From assembly GCA_963703335.1 (NCBI GenBank), contig OY969812.1:2852001-2916000 (forward strand): a DNA stretch of 64,000 bases, given 5' to 3'. Source of the DNA: VRUE01 sp963703335 (lineage in GTDB: Bacteria > Actinomycetota > Thermoleophilia > Solirubrobacterales > 70-9). This document shows, one piece after another, positions 61,801 through 64,000 of this stretch. The number at the start of each line of letters is the position of its first letter. Position 1 is the first letter of the stretch. The translations under genes and the position numbers were made by a program. The notes under the pieces were generated by a model that was not told the DNA's origin, searched no databases, and saw only the letters and a list, made by a program, of their open reading frames with translations.

Positions 61801-64000
61801 TGAATGCCGCAGGGACGGTGGTGCTTGGGCAACTTGCACGTCGCCACAGAGCTATACCTCGCTCCTCGAGGGAGCCCACACCTTTGAAGTCAAAGCGATC
61901 GATAAAGGAGGCAACGCCGATGCCACCCCCGCGACGTTCACGTGGAACGTCGATACAACTGCGCCAACCACCACGATCGACACCAGCCCGCCTGTGCTCA
62001 GCGCCGGCGCTGCAGCCACCTTCACCTTCTCCGGCGGGGATGGATTGGGTTCTGGCATCGCTTCCTACGAATGTCGCCGCGACGGGGGGGACTGGTCCAC
62101 CTGCGCTTCGCCCAAGGCATACGCCTCGCTCCTCGACGGAGCTCACAGCTTCGAAGTCAAAGCAATCGATGGGGTGGGCAATTCCGATGCCACCCCGGCG
62201 ATCTTCAACTGGACCATCGACACCACCTCACCCACCACCACCGTTGATACCAATCCGCCGGCCCTCAGTCCCAGCACGGCGGCCAACTTCACCTTCTCGG
62301 GCACCGACGGCGCGGGCTCCGGCGTGGCTTCCTTCGAATGCCGCCGCGACGGCGGCGCCTGGGCGGCCTGCACATCACCGAAGAACTACACGGCCTTGGG
62401 TGATGGCACCCACACCTTCGAAGTCAAAGCGATCGACAAAGCCGGCAACAGTGACGCCACCCCGGCGACCTTCAACTGGAGCATCGATACAACTGCACCG
62501 ACTACCACGATCGACACCAGCCCACCTGCGCTGAGCGCCAGCGCAGCCGCAAATTTCACTTTTTCCGGTACCGACGGCGCAGGCTCGGGACTGGCTTCCT
62601 TCGAATGTCGCCGCGACGGCGGTGCCTGGGCGGCCTGCACCTCGCCGCAGACCTATTCAGCTTTGACGGATGGTGCTCACAGCTTCGAAGTCAAAGCGAT
62701 CGACAAAGCCGGTAACAGCGACCCCACCGCCGCGACCTTCAACTGGTCGATCGACACCACCGCGCCGACCACCACGATTGATTCCAACCCGCCAGCGCTC
62801 AGCGCCAGCGCCGCTGCCAACTTCACCTTCTCAGGCAGCGACACCGGTGGCTCGGGAGTGACCTCCTTCGAATGTCGCACGGACGGAGGCGCCTGGGCGA
62901 CCTGCACGTCGCCGAAGAACTACGCCGGCCTAGGCGACGGTGCCCATACCTTCGAAGTCAAAGCCATCGACAAAGCGGGCAACGGTGACGCGACGCCCGC
63001 GACCTTCAACTGGAACGTCGATACAACTGCGCCAACCACGACGATCGACACCAACCCGCCAGTCCTCAGTCCCAGCACGGCGGCCAACTTCACCTTCTCG
63101 GGCAACGACGGATCGGGCTCCGGGGTCGCCTCCTTCGAATGTCGTAGAGACGGAGGAGCCTGGTTGGTCTGCAGCTCGCCACAGAGCTATGCGTCGCTTG
63201 CCGACGGCGCTCACAGCTTCGAAGTCAAAGCGATCGACAAAGCCGGCAACGCTGACGCGACGCCCGCGACCTTCAGCTGGAACATCGATACGACGGCCCC
63301 GACCACCACGATTGACACCAACCCGCCGGCGCTTAGCGCTTCCTCGGTAGCTGACTTCACCTTCTCGGGCACCGACGGCGCGGGCTCCGGCGTGGCTTCC
63401 TTCGAATGCCGCCGCGACGGCGGCGCCTGGGCGGCCTGCACATCACCGAAGAACTACACGGCCTTGGGTGATGGCCCCCACGCCTTCGACGTCAAAGCGA
63501 TCGACAAAGCCGGCAACAGCGACGCGACGCCCGCGACCTTCACGTGGAACGTCGATGCCACCGCCCCCAACACGAGCATCGACGGCAACCCCGCCAGCCC
63601 GATCAACTCCCCCCTTGCCACCTTCGTCTTCAGCGCCACCGACGCCAGCGGCTCTGGCATCGCCTCCTACCAGTGCCGCATCGACTCAGCGCAGGCGATC
63701 GACTGGGCCCCCTGCACCACCCCCAAGACCTACACCGGCCTCTCCGACGGCTCTCACAAATTCGAAGTGCGGGCGATCGACCAGGCCGCCAACACCGATG
63801 CCACTCCTGCCAGCTTCAGCTGGGTGATCGATACCACGGCGCCAACCACCACGATCGATTCCAATCCACCGGCCCTCAGCCCCAGCGCAGCCGCCAACTT
63901 CACCTTCTCGGGTGGCGATGGAACCGGGACGGGCCTCGCCTCCTTTGAATGCCGCCGCGACGGGGGGGCCTGGGCAAGCTGCACCTCACCTCAGAGCTAT
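55808..64000 (+). CDS. Giant modular exported protein with DMFase-like domain (3' end outside window)
   Basis: The frame is open from about 55808 to 64000, 2731 codons without a stop. GTG 55808 (VAYPRIFACLFSLSLLCGLQ) or TTG 55796 starts a signal peptide ending near GALAGP. Modules by residue: about 30-527 N,N-dimethylformamidase beta-subunit-like domain (YLSVGHDEYWSGQQRANVEA, FFSGNEVFWKTRWE); 540-630 Ig-like; 636-797 DUF4082-like (IWDNSFSAPEDSDAVAVELG); 804-912 Big_5-like; 925-1100 a ThuA-like Rossmann segment (AILGDGAISASQASMLEAWV); 1178-1427 a deacetylase-like segment (AAVVMTGDDHGHGGTVGRF), tentative; then Ig-like domains and the 89-residue array from about 1787. Likely a surface adhesin or glycan-acting enzyme. 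Confidence 0.8.
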   Translation, partial: MAYPRIFACLFSLSLLCGLQLVLSDGALAGPCDPPNNEIVCENSKTGNPPSEWDVEGSGDSSIQGFATNISVDQGGTASFKIDTDSDKYRLDIYRMGYYGGNGARKVATVKPSASLPQAQSACKTEASTGLIDCGNWAVSASWPVPVSAVSGIYFAKLVREDKASNGSHIVFIVRDDDGKSDLLFQTSDTTWEAYNAYGGNSLYQGGPATNPNRAYKVSYNRPLVTRGPIAEDSPFNAEYPMVRWLERNGYDVSYFTGVDADRSGGEMLEHKAYLSVGHDEYWSGQQRANVEAARDAGVDLAFFSGNEVFWKTRWENSIDGSGTDHRTLVCYKETHANARIDPKPGVWTGTWRDPRFAGETDGGHPENALTGTIFAVNSGTSAIDVSGEEGQLRLWRNTDITSLEPEQTTTLGEKTLGYEWDEELDNGLRPAGLVDLSSTTVNVSQRLLDYGSSYGPGAVTHHLTLYRAPSGALVFGAGTVQWSWGLDGEHDRGNTTPDSRMQQATVNLFADMGVQPQTLQGALTAASESKDTTPPKTTIGSPLDGAKVESGEKLTISGTSTDAVGEVDGGEVGGVEVSTDGGETWHPAEGREAWTYSWTPGATGDVTIMARAADDSGNLESPGDSIDVDVVTATCPCSIWDNSFSAPEDSDAVAVELGVKFRSDVAGLITGIRFYKPPGDTGTHVGHLWTKAGVSLAEVTFAEESASGWQTASFAKPVSIDANTTYVASYYAPKGHYPSLSGYFSLVGVDADPLHALANGIDGPNGLFKYGPAGSLFQSGGPNSFQATNYLVDVVFEEQTGPDLTPPTIIARAPTSGALGVSTNASVTATFDEAMDAATFTTGTVQLKNPSNAIVSATVSYSSASRTVTLDPSASLQYSTAYKATVKGGSGGVKDLAGNALAADSSWTFTTGAAPPPPPDDGPGGPILVISNSGNKFSRYYAEILRSEGLNEFLTKDISTVTPAVLGSYDVAILGDGAISASQASMLEAWVTGGGNLIAMRPDAQLAGLLGLSSAGSTLSNAYMKVNTATGPGSGIVNQTIQFHGAADRYTAPSAETIATLYFDAATATTNPAVTLRSVGSNGGQAAAFSYDLAKSIVYTRQGNPAWAGDERDGSAPIRSDDLFFGAKAGDVQSDWVDLNKVAIPQADEQQRLLTNLIERMNRDRRPLPRFWFLPRDEKAAVVMTGDDHGHGGTVGRFNQYQEDSPPGCSVELWECVRSTSYIYPETPMTDAQANAFVAAGFEIGVHVTTNCFNWASQAALETIFSTQIANLASTFPSLPAPTTNRTHCIVWSDWASQPKVEEKNGIRLDTTYYYWPEGWVKNRPGLFTGSGMPMRFADTDGSLIDVYQAATQMTDESGQTYPFTVNTLLDNALGAAGYYGVFTANIHTDNAQMAQSTAIVNSAKERDVPIVSARQMLTWLDGRNSSSFGGLNWTGSKLTFSINPGVGATGLRAMLPLDSAAGQLVSLARGTTPVSTTTRTIKGIEYAFFDATAGSYTATYGAEPTAVSPPSPANQNSPKVSGTAPAGSTVRIYTTSDCSGAPIATVTAAQFAAGATVSVADNTTTQFRVTATPAGGSASPCSAPIAYVEDSAAPQSQVNSGPATSTASPIAEFNFSGDDGSGSGIASFQCRRDSSLEASWSTCVSPVKYEGLGEGAHSFELRAIDKAGNADASPAVYNWTIDTTVPVVTIDSLSKPVLGASQTTEVTWHANENGAFELRVGGTNCTTGTVADSGSYTTQPAQRVSTVSSALLSEGANTLRLCLTDAAANRGSTTSSVAKDTIAPTTTIDTNPPALSASAAANFTFSGGDGAGSGIASFECRIDGGAWAACTSPKSYASLPDGAHTFEVKAIDKGGNADATPAIFNWSIDTTAPATTIDSNPPTLTASTSANFTFSGTDGAGSGVASFECRRDGGTWASCTSPQSYSGLGDGAHTFEVKAIDKAGNGDATPATFGWNIDTTAPSTTIDSNPPALSANSGANFTFSGNDGSGSGVASFECRRDGGAWATCTSPQSYTSLLEGAHTFEVKAIDKGGNADATPATFTWNVDTTAPTTTIDTSPPVLSAGAAATFTFSGGDGLGSGIASYECRRDGGDWSTCASPKAYASLLDGAHSFEVKAIDGVGNSDATPAIFNWTIDTTSPTTTVDTNPPALSPSTAANFTFSGTDGAGSGVASFECRRDGGAWAACTSPKNYTALGDGTHTFEVKAIDKAGNSDATPATFNWSIDTTAPTTTIDTSPPALSASAAANFTFSGTDGAGSGLASFECRRDGGAWAACTSPQTYSALTDGAHSFEVKAIDKAGNSDPTAATFNWSIDTTAPTTTIDSNPPALSASAAANFTFSGSDTGGSGVTSFECRTDGGAWATCTSPKNYAGLGDGAHTFEVKAIDKAGNGDATPATFNWNVDTTAPTTTIDTNPPVLSPSTAANFTFSGNDGSGSGVASFECRRDGGAWLVCSSPQSYASLADGAHSFEVKAIDKAGNADATPATFSWNIDTTAPTTTIDTNPPALSASSVADFTFSGTDGAGSGVASFECRRDGGAWAACTSPKNYTALGDGPHAFDVKAIDKAGNSDATPATFTWNVDATAPNTSIDGNPASPINSPLATFVFSATDASGSGIASYQCRIDSAQAIDWAPCTTPKTYTGLSDGSHKFEVRAIDQAANTDATPASFSWVIDTTAPTTTIDSNPPALSPSAAANFTFSGGDGTGTGLASFECRRDGGAWASCTSPQSY
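61166..64000 (+). repeat. Tandem array of 267-nt (89-residue) Ig-like modules
   Basis: Nine consecutive units of exactly 267 nt start at 61166 and run to 63568. A tenth unit of 276 nt (three extra codons near DSAQAIDWAPC) runs to 63844, and an eleventh is cut by the window edge. Consensus pieces are TTIDTNPPALS, NFTFSGTDGAGSGVASFECR, DGGAW.(A/T)CTSPK.YT.L, DG.H.FEVKAIDKAGN.DA and PATFNW.IDTTAP. One more divergent copy lies near 60600-60880. Confidence 0.95.

Noticed and set aside
61166..64000. Possible CRISPR or non-coding satellite array
   Set aside because: The 267-nt periodic units are coding, keep frame and vary mainly in synonymous or loop positions; no short direct repeats with unique spacers.

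Overview
The window comes from a GC-rich bacterium with many GTG and TTG starts and 1-8 nt gene overlaps. The core gene order (pdxS-pdxT, then yebC-ruvC-ruvA-ruvB, secD/F, recJ, relA) is an actinobacterial arrangement. The fused SecDF and the large exported proteins of the 9.6-17 kb region point to Thermoleophilia/Solirubrobacterales. This placement is inferred from gene content, not from a search.

Layout. 1-5.4 kb: the end of an exported protein gene, a PASTA-less Ser/Thr kinase coupled to an NTF2-like protein and a YjbQ protein, three small minus-strand genes and an RpiR-type regulator. 5.4-8.2 kb: a 204-nt nested palindrome, then pdxS, pdxT and an M29 aminopeptidase, all overlapping. 8.3-17.4 kb: a regulator with two winged-helix segments, three exported proteins (one with NHL repeats and a frameshift) and a small membrane protein; this block separates pdxST from yebC-ruv. 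17.4-29 kb: housekeeping operon yebC, ruvCAB, a zinc-ribbon/PAS protein, secDF, a small membrane protein, recJ and relA/spoT. 29.1-30.9 kb: an ECF sigma factor bracketed by two paralogous small proteins that look like tandem ribbon-helix-helix proteins. 30.9-55.7 kb: a surface-polysaccharide locus with a Gfo/Idh/MocA dehydrogenase, three tandem Wzz-like proteins, a Wzy/ligase-like protein, two exported beta-helix proteins, five glycosyltransferases, asparagine synthase, a methyltransferase, a hexapeptide acyltransferase, a Wzx-like flippase, an NDP-sugar epimerase, a DegT aminotransferase, a phosphoglycosyl transferase, an MFS transporter and a TolB-like protein. 55.8-64 kb: the start of a giant exported protein (at least 2731 codons) with an N,N-dimethylformamidase-like domain and a tandem array of 89-residue modules that runs off the window.

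How it fits together. The polysaccharide locus has the parts for a lipid-linked, Wzx/Wzy-type glycan: sugar-nucleotide enzymes, the initiating phosphoglycosyl transferase, glycosyltransferases, flippase, polymerase and chain-length proteins. The flanking beta-helix and giant modular proteins probably work at the cell surface on or with that glycan. No tRNA, rRNA, CRISPR array or transposase was found.

Sequence-quality warning. From about 47.16 to 49.34 kb and again from 50.98 to 51.72 kb the reading frame shifts every 30-350 bases, mostly by one extra base, while the encoded protein families continue. This looks like consensus error rather than gene decay. It also explains an apparent aminotransferase-sugar transferase fusion near 52.7 kb.

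The most unusual signals are four large perfect or near-perfect palindromes (one in frame inside recJ), a short hairpin family with two copies and a compensatory base-pair change, and the sigma factor bracketed by tandem RHH-like paralogs.
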